Source of the DNA: Bifidobacterium sp. ESL0745
GTDB taxonomy: Bacteria; Actinomycetota; Actinomycetes; Actinomycetales; Bifidobacteriaceae
Direction of reading: 5' to 3'
Assembly (NCBI RefSeq): GCF_029433335.1
Contig: NZ_JAQTHX010000002.1
Span: 62,001 to 126,000, forward strand
DNA length: 64,000 nt
This document shows, piece by piece, positions 1 through 9,800 of this stretch (the stretch's first letter is position 1; every line of letters starts with the position of its first letter). The notes under the pieces are model-generated. The model did no database searches and had not been told where the DNA came from. It saw only the letters and a program-made list of their open reading frames with translations. The position numbers were made by a program, and so were the translations under genes.

Positions 1-2358
1 GGTGCTGCCCGTAAATGCGGTGCTGCCGGGGTCCGATTCGAGCTTGAACCGGATGCCCGTCACCTGATCCGGGGTCGCGCCGGAATGGGCGGTGTCGAGT
101 TTGGTTTTGAGGTCGGCGGCATTGAGGCTATAGATATAACTTGCGGTTTGCGAGGCTTTGCTATCAAGCTCGACCCAACCCACACCCGGAAGATTGACGC
201 TTATGGTCAGTTTGGTATGCGCCGGAATCGGCGTGGACTCGATGGCGTTGAGGTCGAAGGCGTTCCAGAAATTATTGGCATCGGCGCCGGAGGCACCTTC
301 ATGAATCGTGCCATTGGCATCGATGCTCTTGTCAGCCCAGGAATCCTCGACGGTGACGGTATTGGGCTGCAGGTAATCGGTACTGGCTCCGGTGGTTTCC
401 GAAAAACCGACCACGGCCTGGTGCCCGACCGGAACGGAATCATTCGGGCTTACCGACTTGTTGACTGAGACTTTTATCTGCGGCTTGACCAGTGTCATCG
501 TTGCAGCCGGGGCCGTGGCGGAGGCCGTCGCGCTGTTGTGCGCGGTGACCGTGGCCTTGGTATTGGAATCCGTGAAATCTTTCGTTGTCTGGCCTGATGG
601 GAACTCGTAGGCACTGGGAGATTTCACGATGAAATTGATGGCGGCGTTCGCACCGGCACTGATGGGGTTCACAGTGCTCGGAGTTGGCGTCGAACCGAAT
701 TCGATGTCGAAAGAAGCGATATCACCACTGGGCGAAGTCGGGACCATACCATTGGCGAACGTCACCCTTTGATCGGGTTGAGCGCTGTTAAGCATATGGT
801 AAACAACAGTGCCGCTATCTGCACCGGCCGGATACAAAATACCGGCTTTGAACCCGCCGAATTTGATATCGGAACTAAACAGACCGCTACCTACCGAGGC
901 CTCCATCTTTTCGACCGGGGAGCCGCCGTTGGTAAGCGAGACTATTCCGGTCGATTTGTTGCCGGCCGGGTGGCGGGCCGGGTCGAAGGACTCGTTGACG
1001 GTTACGCCAAGTTGCGCCGGGGAAAGCGTGACCGTTGCGGGCGCCGAAGCTGTTGGCGTGCCCGTTTCCGAGCCCTTTGCCGCGTTTGCCTGTAGGATCG
1101 GGCTGGCGGTGGAAGCGGTACTCAGCCCGACAAGCGGGCTATTCGCAGCATCGTTGCGATCGGTCGAACGCTGCTTGAGATTGAGGGTGACCGGGCTTGA
1201 AGTCGTGGCGTTTGGCACCATCGAGCCGGTATAGGTAAAGCGGAGTCCGGCGACATCGGTGGCGCTCACGCCAGTCGGTAAGGCGAATGTAGACCCCGGG
1301 GTGCCGGCAGTCCAGTTCCACTTGCCGTCACTACCCTTGACATACGCATCAACTTGAACCTGCGTGGCACCAGATGGCATCACCGTAGATCCAAAACTAT
1401 CAAAATCAAAGAAACGGAACGGATTGTTGGTGTCAAGCGACGTTGTATCCGCACCGGCTTGAGCATCCTGCGGCATCTGAACGACGACTTTGTCGGCATT
1501 GATGTTGGAGGTATTGGTGACGTTGAATTTGAACGTTTCGGCCGAACCCTGCACATATTGGGAAGCGCCGGGATCAAACGAACCCACGGCCGTGGCTTCG
1601 AGCTTGGAGTCAACGCTTACCTGTGCCGTCGCGGAGGAAGTCACGGACTTGGAATTGGAAGCGAAAAGCGTCGCGGAATTCTCGAAATTGACTTTATTGC
1701 GTGAATCGCTCGGCGAGAAGTCTGAGGGAACCTGCAACGTGAGGCTCACCGTACCGTTCATCCCTACGACCAAGCCGGTTTTGTTCGTTTCACCCGATAC
1801 GAACTGCTGCCCGGGAGTGAGGGTGAATGACGTATTGGCGCCGACACTCGCAGGACGCGACTCGGCCACTCCGCCCTCTTTCCAGACGACGTTCGCCTGA
1901 AGGCTCGGGCTTACGTTGAAATCGGTAATGGCGAAGCCTTGCAAGGCCGCGGGAAGTTGATCAAGAAGGTTCACGTCCTCGCAATTGGTCTCCGAGCAGC
2001 CCAGGTTGAATTGGTAAGTGAATTTGTCGCCCGGCTTAAGGCCGGCGGCATTCGCCGTGTCAACGCCGTAGACGGACTGCGAGAAATTGAGGAACTGATA
2101 CTCCGGGTCGCCCTGAGGGCCAACCTTATTGGCGCCGGCGGCCTTGTTATCGCCACTGGTTTTCGCGGCAGCGCCAGAAGCGCTTGGGTTGCTGGGGGCA
2201 ACGCTATCGGCCGAGGCGATCACACCACCGCTCAACAACATCGCCACCGCCGCGACCACAGCCACCAGCCCAGTCAACCTACGCGAGGCACCACCTTTTT
2301 CCTTGCGCACCTTACCGGCTGCATGTTTCATTGAACGCCGGCTATCGAATAACCCCAT
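1..2358 (-). CDS. Large secreted surface protein, N-terminal part (open at left edge)
   Basis: The frame is open on the minus strand from an ATG at 2358 down to base 1, 786 codons with no stop, so the C-terminus lies outside the window. A good Shine-Dalgarno (AGAGGGG) precedes the ATG. The N-terminus is basic (Arg/Lys-rich, about 30 residues), followed by a hydrophobic segment rich in Val/Ala/Leu ending in an Ala-Ser-Ala-type cleavage site: a signal peptide. The rest is Thr/Ser/Asn/Val-rich beta-type sequence in which modules of about 120-150 residues recur, each with an NxxT/S-rich core and a GxxVxF-type strand pattern. This resembles DUF11/isopeptide-type repeat domains of Gram-positive adhesins. 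The expected role is a wall-exposed adhesin or stalk. The anchor (LPxTG or LAxTG) cannot be seen. The exact domain family is uncertain; surface location is fairly secure. Confidence 0.8.
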   Translation of the reverse strand, partial: MGLFDSRRSMKHAAGKVRKEKGGASRRLTGLVAVVAAVAMLLSGGVIASADSVAPSNPSASGAAAKTSGDNKAAGANKVGPQGDPEYQFLNFSQSVYGVDTANAAGLKPGDKFTYQFNLGCSETNCEDVNLLDQLPAALQGFAITDFNVSPSLQANVVWKEGGVAESRPASVGANTSFTLTPGQQFVSGETNKTGLVVGMNGTVSLTLQVPSDFSPSDSRNKVNFENSATLFASNSKSVTSSATAQVSVDSKLEATAVGSFDPGASQYVQGSAETFKFNVTNTSNINADKVVVQMPQDAQAGADTTSLDTNNPFRFFDFDSFGSTVMPSGATQVQVDAYVKGSDGKWNWTAGTPGSTFALPTGVSATDVAGLRFTYTGSMVPNATTSSPVTLNLKQRSTDRNDAANSPLVGLSTASTASPILQANAAKGSETGTPTASAPATVTLSPAQLGVTVNESFDPARHPAGNKSTGIVSLTNGGSPVEKMEASVGSGLFSSDIKFGGFKAGILYPAGADSGTVVYHMLNSAQPDQRVTFANGMVPTSPSGDIASFDIEFGSTPTPSTVNPISAGANAAINFIVKSPSAYEFPSGQTTKDFTDSNTKATVTAHNSATASATAPAATMTLVKPQIKVSVNKSVSPNDSVPVGHQAVVGFSETTGASTDYLQPNTVTVEDSWADKSIDANGTIHEGASGADANNFWNAFDLNAIESTPIPAHTKLTISVNLPGVGWVELDSKASQTASYIYSLNAADLKTKLDTAHSGATPDQVTGIRFKLESDPGSTAFTGST

Positions 2359-2834
2359 GTCTTAACCCCTCTGACCTTCCGGATCGACCCCACGCGGGAT
2401 ATGCGTTGCGATATAAAACGAACGTCGCAACGCTTCTCATCAATACCGTTTGGATATAAATCCTTTGTCTCTTACCGATACAGTGCTATCACTAAAAAAC
2501 ATTTACTACTATCATATCAACGCATGATATGTTCGAAGGAAACATACTATAAAATAATAATTAAAATACCGAAACCCACGTATTCCGTATATTATTTTGG
2601 GTATTTTATAATTATTTGCAAAATAAAAAATGTAACGAAAAGCTCTTAAAACCTTGTACATAATCCAGATATTTTCTAATAAATCAAATGAATTATATAT
2701 AATTATCTAATAAAATAGTTTCTTACATATTATAAATTTCCAACAAACGTGAGGAAGGCGACAAGCCAAGAACCATCAAATTGTCCCCCTGGCCAAACCG
2801 CAGAATTCGTGCAACCACAAACCGACTTTCGCTC
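2359..2834. other. Intergenic, very AT-rich upstream region
   Basis: No convincing gene. Bases about 2440-2745 are far more AT-rich than the rest of the window, with many A/T runs. It is the promoter side of the surface protein starting at 2358. Short open frames here have no ribosome site and no recognisable protein. Confidence 0.6.
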
Positions 2835-3818
2835 TCAGCTTTTACCGAGGAGGAAACGACGCACCTTGCCGACGCTCGTTCGCGGCAACGAGTCCACTTG
2901 ATAGAAACGATGCGGCACTTTGTAATGCGCTAAATTCTCCCTGCCGAATTCTCTGAACTGAATGGCCTTGGAAGCGGTTACTTCCAGACCGGGTTCCTTC
3001 GATTTACGTAACCGGGTTCCTTCGATTTACGTAACCGGTTCCCTTCAGACGATTCGCCAGACGCAGAAACCGTCACACCCGAAAGTTTGCCGCCGGCAGC
3101 TTCATTACTCCCATCGGCCTTACACACGACGTAAGCCACGGGAATTTCGCCCCACTTTTCGTCATGTTCAGTGGTGACAGCGATCTCGTCGATGCCCGGA
3201 CAATCGGCATAGACGCGTTCGACCTCTTCAGGGAAGACATGCTCGCCACGGAAGTGAAGTGGTTGCGCACCGTCTGCTGGATGCCTTTCGGCGCGCCGGT
3301 CGAGCCAGAGGTGAACATGACGCTCACCATCTGATCGTCGGCGAATTCGCGCGGGATCGGCGGAGTTTGCAAGGAGTCATTCTTGCCTCCAAGTTTAGAA
3401 TCAGCAGCCTTGTCAATAACTCATCAAAACCAATAATGCGACTCTTGCCGTTGGTGGGGTCGTTACAAAGCAAATCAGCAGGAAGGCTGTCGCCCTTGAG
3501 GCAGCAGGCGACTCCGGCGTCACGCATCTGCCCTTCGAGCTCGTCGTCGGTCAGGCGCTTGTTGAGCCATACGACCGTCTTGCCATAGAGCAGCAACGTG
3601 ACGGCCAGCAAATAACCACGAACGTTGTTGTTGGAGACCATCGCAACGTTCTGGGTTCTGAATGCGCCGAGCTTGGCATTGTCGGCCGCAATCGTCAAAT
3701 CACAGACCAACTGCAGCACGTTGCCGCCGCCCACAGACCAGCCCTTGACCCTCGCAATGACGGGCTTGGGAATGATGCGGATCAGGTGCTGAAGATCAAG
3801 GATAACGACCAAAATACG
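2835..3818 (-). pseudogene. menB-menE relic (menaquinone biosynthesis), internally deleted and frameshifted
   Basis: Three recognisable pieces follow one another on the minus strand. Around 3810-3670 is a MenB (DHNA-CoA synthase, crotonase fold) piece containing [20 protein letters not shown] and [10 protein letters not shown]. It runs directly, in the same frame, into a MenE-like (O-succinylbenzoate-CoA ligase) N-terminal piece with GKTVVWLN and [10 protein letters not shown]. At about 3330-3300 the AMP-binding motif SGSTGAPKG is present. Then, after a deletion or frameshift, the C-terminal adenylation subdomain follows (FPEEVERVYAD, YKVPHRFYQVDSLPR, GKVRRF) to a TGA at 2835. The crotonase catalytic half of MenB, most of the MenE core and both starts are gone. 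The order menB then menE on one strand suggests a former operon. A 23-bp tandem duplication sits inside the C-terminal piece. Clearly non-functional; the assignment to menB/menE rather than other crotonase/ligase pairs is an inference from the residues named. Confidence 0.75.
2991..3045. repeat. 23-bp tandem duplication inside the menE relic
   Basis: The unit GGGTTCCTTCGATTTACGTAACC-like sequence occurs at 2991-3013 and again, identically, at 3014-3036, followed by a partial third unit. It shifts and lengthens the decayed ligase frame, so it arose during or after gene decay. Confidence 0.8.
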
Positions 3819-4193
3819 TGTCCAGCATAGATTTCGGCATACTGCGCCACACAGCCAAAAGCCGTTTTAAAATCCGGGCGGAGAGATTCAATACCGCCTC
3901 TTGCGTTGCCTCTCAATGCCTCGACGCTGATTCCAGACACACATTCTGGCCCACACTCTTGCCACACACAACGCGACGAAGCATCTTCTGAACCGCAATG
4001 AACCAATGCCGCAAATACCAGTGCATCCAATGAATACAAAAATTCCTGGTGACTGATTATTTGACAATCAGTCACCAGGAATCATCGATTCTTCGACTCG
4101 TTCATCGAGCGTTTTGGCCTTGCAGCGCAACGATCAAACGGAGGACTCAAACCTGACGTTCAAAGCCGCACCTCAAACCCATAGCGGCGTTAT
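3819..4193. other. Intergenic / decayed DNA between men relic and secreted protein
   Basis: No supportable gene. An open minus-strand frame (4075 to 3782) leads into the MenB fragment but its upstream part matches nothing I recognise. The only clear structure is the long hairpin at 4042-4082. Confidence 0.5.
4042..4082. terminator. Perfect 17-bp inverted repeat (hairpin)
   Basis: Arms at 4042-4058 and 4066-4082 are perfect complements (ATTCCTGGTGACTGATT) around a 7-base loop. It lies just past the 3' end of the minus-strand secreted protein gene (4194). There is no clear U-run, so it may be a terminator, an mRNA-end stabiliser or an operator. Confidence 0.6.
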
Positions 4194-5846
4194 TCACGCC
4201 TTGCGACGAGCCAGCTCGACGCCAGCGCCAATGAGCAGCGCCGCCAACGCAACACCGACAACGCCGACAACGGAAGCCCCCGTAGTCGCCAGGCTCTTGG
4301 GAGCCGACTGGGCAGCGTTGTTTCCGTTCTTGTTCTGAGCTTGCGGAGCCGGAGCGGAATTGCCATTGGTAGGTTGCGCTGTCGAAGTCGGGGCAACCGG
4401 AGCCGGAGCCTGCGGTGCAGGCGGGGCGGGAGTACCTGGAGGCGGCGGCAGTACAACCGGTTCCTGGCCATAGTCCTGGCCGAAGGTGATTGGCGTCCAA
4501 CCTTGCAGGTTGCCGTCCTGATCGACCAGCGCGATCTTGTGGTCGCCCGTATAGCCCTTCGGCAACAAGGCATCGACATAATACCGGCCCTTGTCATCCT
4601 TCCGCACCCGGAGGTATGGAGCACCATCAGGCCCTTGCAACGCAACGGGATCGGAATAGATGTACCCGGCCCAGAAGCAGGCTGGCGTATCTTCACCATC
4701 GACATCAGCCTTGCAACCAGCAGCGAGATGGCTGATATAAACACGATACGGCGAGCCAGCAATCGGTTTGCCTGCAACCGCGATATCGTTCATATTACCG
4801 GTGTTCAAATCACCATTCGCAGGAGCCTTCGGCTCGGCTTTCGTGGTAAACGCTGGAATCAGGGCTTGGCCATATTGAGGAGTCGGCCCACCATAGCCCA
4901 TGTTCTCAAAATTGACACCGACCAACAGCTGCATGATGTCGGTTTTGACAGGCTGGTCCTTCTTGCCTTGAGCCACAAGTTCCTTGGCATGCTCGCCAAT
5001 CATTTCCTCAGGTTCCGTGAGCGAAAGATCCTTGCCGTTGGCGTTCACGTTCCTATTGGAATAGGTGGTGTTAGGGTCAAGCCCGATCAGCGGAACATCG
5101 AAGTGACCACTGCTCCGGCTCATATCCTCATCAAGGAAACGCTCAAATGATTTACCGGTGGTAGTCGCCATACGATAAAGGCCTGAGAGCGGATTCATCC
5201 AGTCCTGCGTTTTCACGCCATAGAGCTTCTGATAGGTATTCGCGGTCAGCTGCGTGTCCATGATATTGTTGTTGCCGACTTCCGGGGCATAGCCACCAAA
5301 AGGAGTGCATTCGTTGGGATTCCAAGTGCCGCAACCAAATTGATCACTTCGAGCAGTCATGCTCGTAATATGGGTGAGAGAGACCATCGGAACCGTAGGC
5401 CAGCGTTCATCAGGATTCTCTTTGCTGTTTTTGGTATTAACGGATTTCCAATTCAATGGTTGACCGTTGCGCATGTATTGGTAATCAAACGAAATATTGG
5501 CAGTGTGTGCACCGATATCTGTTACTTTAACATTGGTAATGCGCACTTCGTCTTTATCATTTACGGTAGGGTACTCCACTTGAGGCGCGGGCGCGACGTT
5601 CGCCTGTGGAGCTGCCGGAGCCGACGGGCTATCAGACTGCGGCCCGACGACAGGGGCCGACTTGGCCAAAGGATTTTCCGACTTTTGGCTCAAATCAACG
5701 ACGTTTGGCTTTGCAGGCTGGTCCGCATTGCCCGCCGTCGGCGCCGCATTCGCGGTACCGGCACTGAAGCCTGCCATCATCATGCACGCGGCCGCAAACG
5801 CTGCGACAGCGGCATATCTCCTCTTCTTTGCCATATTTCTTCTCAC
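4194..5846 (-). CDS. Secreted wall-anchored protein with LATTG sorting signal
   Basis: About 550 residues. The N-terminus has a classic signal peptide: basic start, hydrophobic stretch around residues 10-30, Ala-x-Ala cleavage near 34. Residues about 35-95 are Pro/Ala-rich. A beta-sandwich-like region begins near 105 (VRITNVKVTDIGAHTANISF), reminiscent of a fibronectin-type or Ig-like fold. A long unrecognised region with several Cys residues follows, then a Pro/Ala/Thr linker (about 455-515) and a C-terminal LATTG (about 519-523), hydrophobic span and basic tail. LAxTG is the signal recognised by class E sortases in high-GC Gram-positives. The start could be the GTG at 5846 (GGAAAG upstream) or the ATG at 5834. 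The function of the middle region is unknown. It is monocistronic, with an AT-rich promoter region upstream. Confidence 0.85.
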   Translation of the reverse strand: MRRNMAKKRRYAAVAAFAAACMMMAGFSAGTANAAPTAGNADQPAKPNVVDLSQKSENPLAKSAPVVGPQSDSPSAPAAPQANVAPAPQVEYPTVNDKDEVRITNVKVTDIGAHTANISFDYQYMRNGQPLNWKSVNTKNSKENPDERWPTVPMVSLTHITSMTARSDQFGCGTWNPNECTPFGGYAPEVGNNNIMDTQLTANTYQKLYGVKTQDWMNPLSGLYRMATTTGKSFERFLDEDMSRSSGHFDVPLIGLDPNTTYSNRNVNANGKDLSLTEPEEMIGEHAKELVAQGKKDQPVKTDIMQLLVGVNFENMGYGGPTPQYGQALIPAFTTKAEPKAPANGDLNTGNMNDIAVAGKPIAGSPYRVYISHLAAGCKADVDGEDTPACFWAGYIYSDPVALQGPDGAPYLRVRKDDKGRYYVDALLPKGYTGDHKIALVDQDGNLQGWTPITFGQDYGQEPVVLPPPPGTPAPPAPQAPAPVAPTSTAQPTNGNSAPAPQAQNKNGNNAAQSAPKSLATTGASVVGVVGVALAALLIGAGVELARRKA

Positions 5847-6380
5847 TTTCTTTCCAGCGACTTAGCTGAAAACAAGACAAATACAACGGTTTTAGTCTAC
5901 TGTTTTCAACAGACACTTAAAACATTTCCTGATTCCTTTAAGAGTTGGAGCGAAGTTGGCCAATTATTCAATTCCCCCGCATAATCAGTTTTCGCACGCG
6001 TCGCGTGAGTCACGCCAATATTTTTATCCCACAATGTTCATGGGAATTCACGGTTTGCAAAACAAAAAATAGAACTATCGACTTGCTTGAAACCACAGGT
6101 TCACACGATGCGCGCCGTAGATCCTATTTCATTGTCAGCGAAGACAAAATCCGGATTTTTTGCTAGTTTATTCAGAAAATATACGAACAAACAGGAATAG
6201 AAGTTTTATTTTATCCAACATTCTTTGAATAACTGACTTATTGCCAAAGGCCGTCTGGACAAAAGATGGCAAAGCACCCATCTCGGTACAAAAGTTCACC
6301 ATGTACCGTGTAAATAACTGTGGGTTTCGTGCGCTTCATGGCATGCGAGACAACATTGCCGGAAAACCTTTTAAAAGAGA
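5847..6380. other. Intergenic region, no clear gene
   Basis: Holds the promoter side of the secreted protein (5846). From about 6243 to 6373 the plus strand has an open stretch with coding-like composition (TTG start, ending KPFKRE-stop) that I cannot assign. It lies just upstream of the DASS fragment and may be another relic. Confidence 0.35.
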
Positions 6381-6782
6381 ATGAATAGAGCCATGATTGA
6401 AAGGACCGTGAGCCGCCTTATGTCTTCGGTACTCACCAAGAAGAAACTTTCTCTAGCCCTCTTCCTCCTATGCTGTATAGGCCTTATTTTTATGTGGTTC
6501 ACGCCCGCGCCCGCGCGCGTGCAGACGTTCTTCATCCCGTTCGCGGTCATTCTGGTCTCGCTTGGCGTGCCGCCGATTGTGGCGACCATGCTGCTGGGCC
6601 TGCTGACCTGCATCTCGCCGGGCATGACGCATTACGGAACCGGCACCGCGTCGATCTACTACTCAACCGGTTACGTCAGCCAGAAGGAATGGTGGAAGGT
6701 CGGCTTCATCGTCAGTCTTGTCAACCTTGTTATTTACGCCGGGGTCGGCACTCTTTGGTGGAAGTTGATCGGTTTATGGTAA
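6381..6782 (+). pseudogene. C-terminal fragment of a DASS-family anion/dicarboxylate:Na+ symporter
   Basis: About 133 residues. The segment THYGTGTASIYYSTGYVS followed by KEWWKVGFI and a final hydrophobic helix ending WWKLIGLW is the characteristic last part of DASS (CitT/SdcS-type) carriers, which normally have about 450-500 residues and 11-14 membrane helices. Here only about the last 100 residues match. The substrate-binding SNT motifs and the N-terminal half are absent. The N-terminal 25 residues do not look native. An ATG with a moderate upstream GAG exists at 6381, but a functional carrier is not possible from this length. A strong terminator follows directly, as expected for the original gene's 3' end. 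Confidence 0.75.
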
Positions 6783-6801
6783 AACGCCAAATCACATTAC
6801 A

Positions 6802-6855
6802 GGCCCCACTTCAAACCTCCGTCCGCAAAAGCGGGTCGGGGGCTTTGTGGGCTTT
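6802..6855 (+). terminator. Terminator after the DASS fragment
   Basis: A long imperfect stem (GGCCCCAC...GTGGGC with inner CCGC-AAAA-GCGG) ends in CTTT. It separates the fragment from the LRR protein gene starting at 6895. Confidence 0.6.
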
Positions 6856-6894
6856 AAACGTGCCGCCAGGAAAGCATCGGAAGGGTGATTTCCG

Positions 6895-9800
6895 ATGAAA
6901 AAACCTTCGTTGAATCGAATTCAAAGAACGGTTTTCGACATCTTTTCACATAAATGCCGAGAGCCGTTCGGCAAGCCGTCGTCAGTGAACGGTTTTCGGC
7001 ATCCGCATGCCCAAAAACAAGAAAACGTTCATTCAGTAGCCCTTAGTGACCATTCTTCGGCACCAGACAAGACAAAAGCCGGAAAACGTTCACGCCTCGT
7101 CGCACTTCGCATTATCGCCGTCACGATATGCGCATCCATGATGTCGTTCAACGTGTTCGCAAGTGCGGATAGCCTGCCGGATGGCACTGCTTCTGACCCA
7201 ACCAGCGCAAACACTTCATCCGCCTCATCGCAAACCGCACAAACCACTGCTGCAGATTCTGCAAGCGGGTCAAACGGCACAAACCAAGTCGGCGCACAAG
7301 ACGAAACACCATCACGACACGCGCAGGTAGGCCCTCAAGCCAGCTGCTCGCCGACGACCTGGGTCGACTGGGGGACGCCATACTCCGGATCCACCGGGGT
7401 CAGCGGAATGGACCGCAGCACCGTCCAATGGCGAATCACCAGCGATTGCGTATTACACCTTAGCGGCGGTCTCAGCCCCAATATTCCAAACAGTTCAACA
7501 TACGTCCCTTGGATTAACGAACAGGACGAGATTACCGCTATCAAGGTCGAAGGCAACCTCACGCTGTACAAAAGCAATATCGCGCTGAACCCCATCTTCG
7601 CCGACATACCCAACCTCACAACCGTCGACACCACCGGCGGGCAACTGCACCTGGCGGCCAACGCGACGGCCGGGCTCTTCGAAAGCGACGACGCGCTGGC
7701 CACCATCAACGGGATCACCAGCTGGGACACCAGCAAAGCCACCGGCATGGCCAGCATGTTCTACGCCTGCACAGGGTTGAGACAACTGGACCTCTCCGGC
7801 TTCAACACCGCCAACGTGGTCGACATGAGCGACATGTTCGACGGCGACACTGCGCTCACGTCAATCGCCTTTTCTGGCAGTTTCGCAACGGGCAAGGTGA
7901 CCAGCATGTACAAGATGTTCAATAATTGCGCGGCGCTGACTTCCGCTTCCCTTGATTTATCCAACTTCGATACCCACTCCGTGAAGAGCCTGAATAGCAT
8001 GTTTGCCGGTTGCTCAGATCTCACTTCCCTCAATCTTTCCAACTTCAATACCAGCAACGTCACCGACATGAGCGGCATGTTCCAAAGCTGCAGAGACCTC
8101 ACCTCGGTCAATCTCTCAAGTTTCGTCACAACCAACGTGACCACCATGAACAGCATGTTCAACGATTGCGTCTCGCTGACCTCTTGGGGCCAGACCAATT
8201 TCTCCACCCCGCTCGTCACCGATATGGGGCAGATGTTCGCCGGGTGCACCAACCTCACGACCCTTGATATCTCAAGCTTCGACACCAGCCAAGCCGGCTC
8301 GTCGATGAGCAGCATGCTGCCCAAAGGGCTGCGCAAGCTGAAGCTCGGGGCAAGCACGAAATTGGACAGCAACGCATTCGCCGACGTCAACAGCGGCATC
8401 AATTGGGAGGAAATGTCAAGTCTCGACGACAGCGCAACCCACATCGGGCACATCGGCAATTTGAGCACCCTACAGACGCGGGCGGCTTCCGGCAGCCCTG
8501 CCGGATCATATTGGGACTCAACGTTTATGCCGAGTGGCGTGCAGCTTGCGATCAACGCCAACGGCGGCACCGCCAACTTCACCCCGGTTTCCTACGACAC
8601 CACCACCGCGCCCGCGACCATCACCGTGCCGCAGGCCAACATGATCACCGCCAACAAGTCGCAAAACATCTTCTCAGGCTGGGACACCTGCGCGAGCGGC
8701 GGCACCTCCGGCGGCTGCAAATCCTACCAACCGAACGACACCATCACCGTAGCCAAAGGCGATTCCTATCCCACCCGCACCATCACGCTATACGCCCAGT
8801 GGGTCAGGGCGCCAGCGCCCGTGATCGATCCTTACTCGCCTGCCATCCACGCCCCGCTCACTACCAGCCCGACCATCGATGTGACGGTATCGAACACCGC
8901 CGGGCCGGCCGGTGGACCCGCCGCCAACGCGCTTATCGGCAGCACAACCACTATCACCACTGGCCAAGGCCCTTGGTCCACCGAAACCGGACCCGGCACA
9001 TGGAGTTACACGGGCCGCCCCATAGCCGACCTCCAGCCCAACATGGGCGCCCCCTACGTCATCAATGCGGTCACCACCATGACCGACCCTTCCACTGGCA
9101 ACACCGTGTCCACTTCGACCCGGAAAAACGGCATGCTGCCTTACCTCAAGGTCACGTTCAATGCCAACGGCGGCACAGGCGCTCCGGCCGATATGTCCGG
9201 TTACGGAGACCCAGGCAATAACAACCTCACCGGATTCACCATTCCAGCAAACGTCATCCCCACCAAGGGCCCGCACGATATGTTCGCCGGATGGGCCACC
9301 AGCGCGACAGCCACACAACCCGACCCCGCCTATAACCCCGGCAATCACGCGCCAACCTACTGGGACAGCAGTAGGGGTCATGATGACAGCGGCAAAACCC
9401 TCACCCTTTACGCCGTATGGCACGAGGCGAAGGCGCCCGTCATCACCGAAGTGCACCGCGACCCGACGAGCCACCACGTCATCGCGACCGGCACCTCGCA
9501 GCCATGGAACGTCATCGGCGGCGCACCCACCCTCACCGGCAATTCGAGCAGGGGTTTGAAAATCACCGGTGCCTCTATCACCTCGGATAACAAACTTACG
9601 GTCACCGGCCTTGCCACAGGCGTAGGCGCCAATTATGAGAGCGTCGTAACCGTCCGCGTACGCGCCTGTGCCGCCAACAACAGCAGCACAGCACCGCCGC
9701 AAAAAACAGGCTGGAGCAACGACAATAACAACATTCCGGCCGGCTGCTCCCAAATCTTTGGAATACCCGCCTATAGCGTTTGGTCTTCATTCCCCTTCTG

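Noticed and set aside
2401..2649. 82-codon frame in the AT-rich intergenic region
   Set aside because: Lys/Ile/Tyr-rich composition unlike this genome, no ribosome site, no family.
8788..9753. 321-codon open frame antisense to the LRR surface protein
   Set aside because: Gly/Val/Arg-rich artefact of Thr/Asn-rich sense coding.
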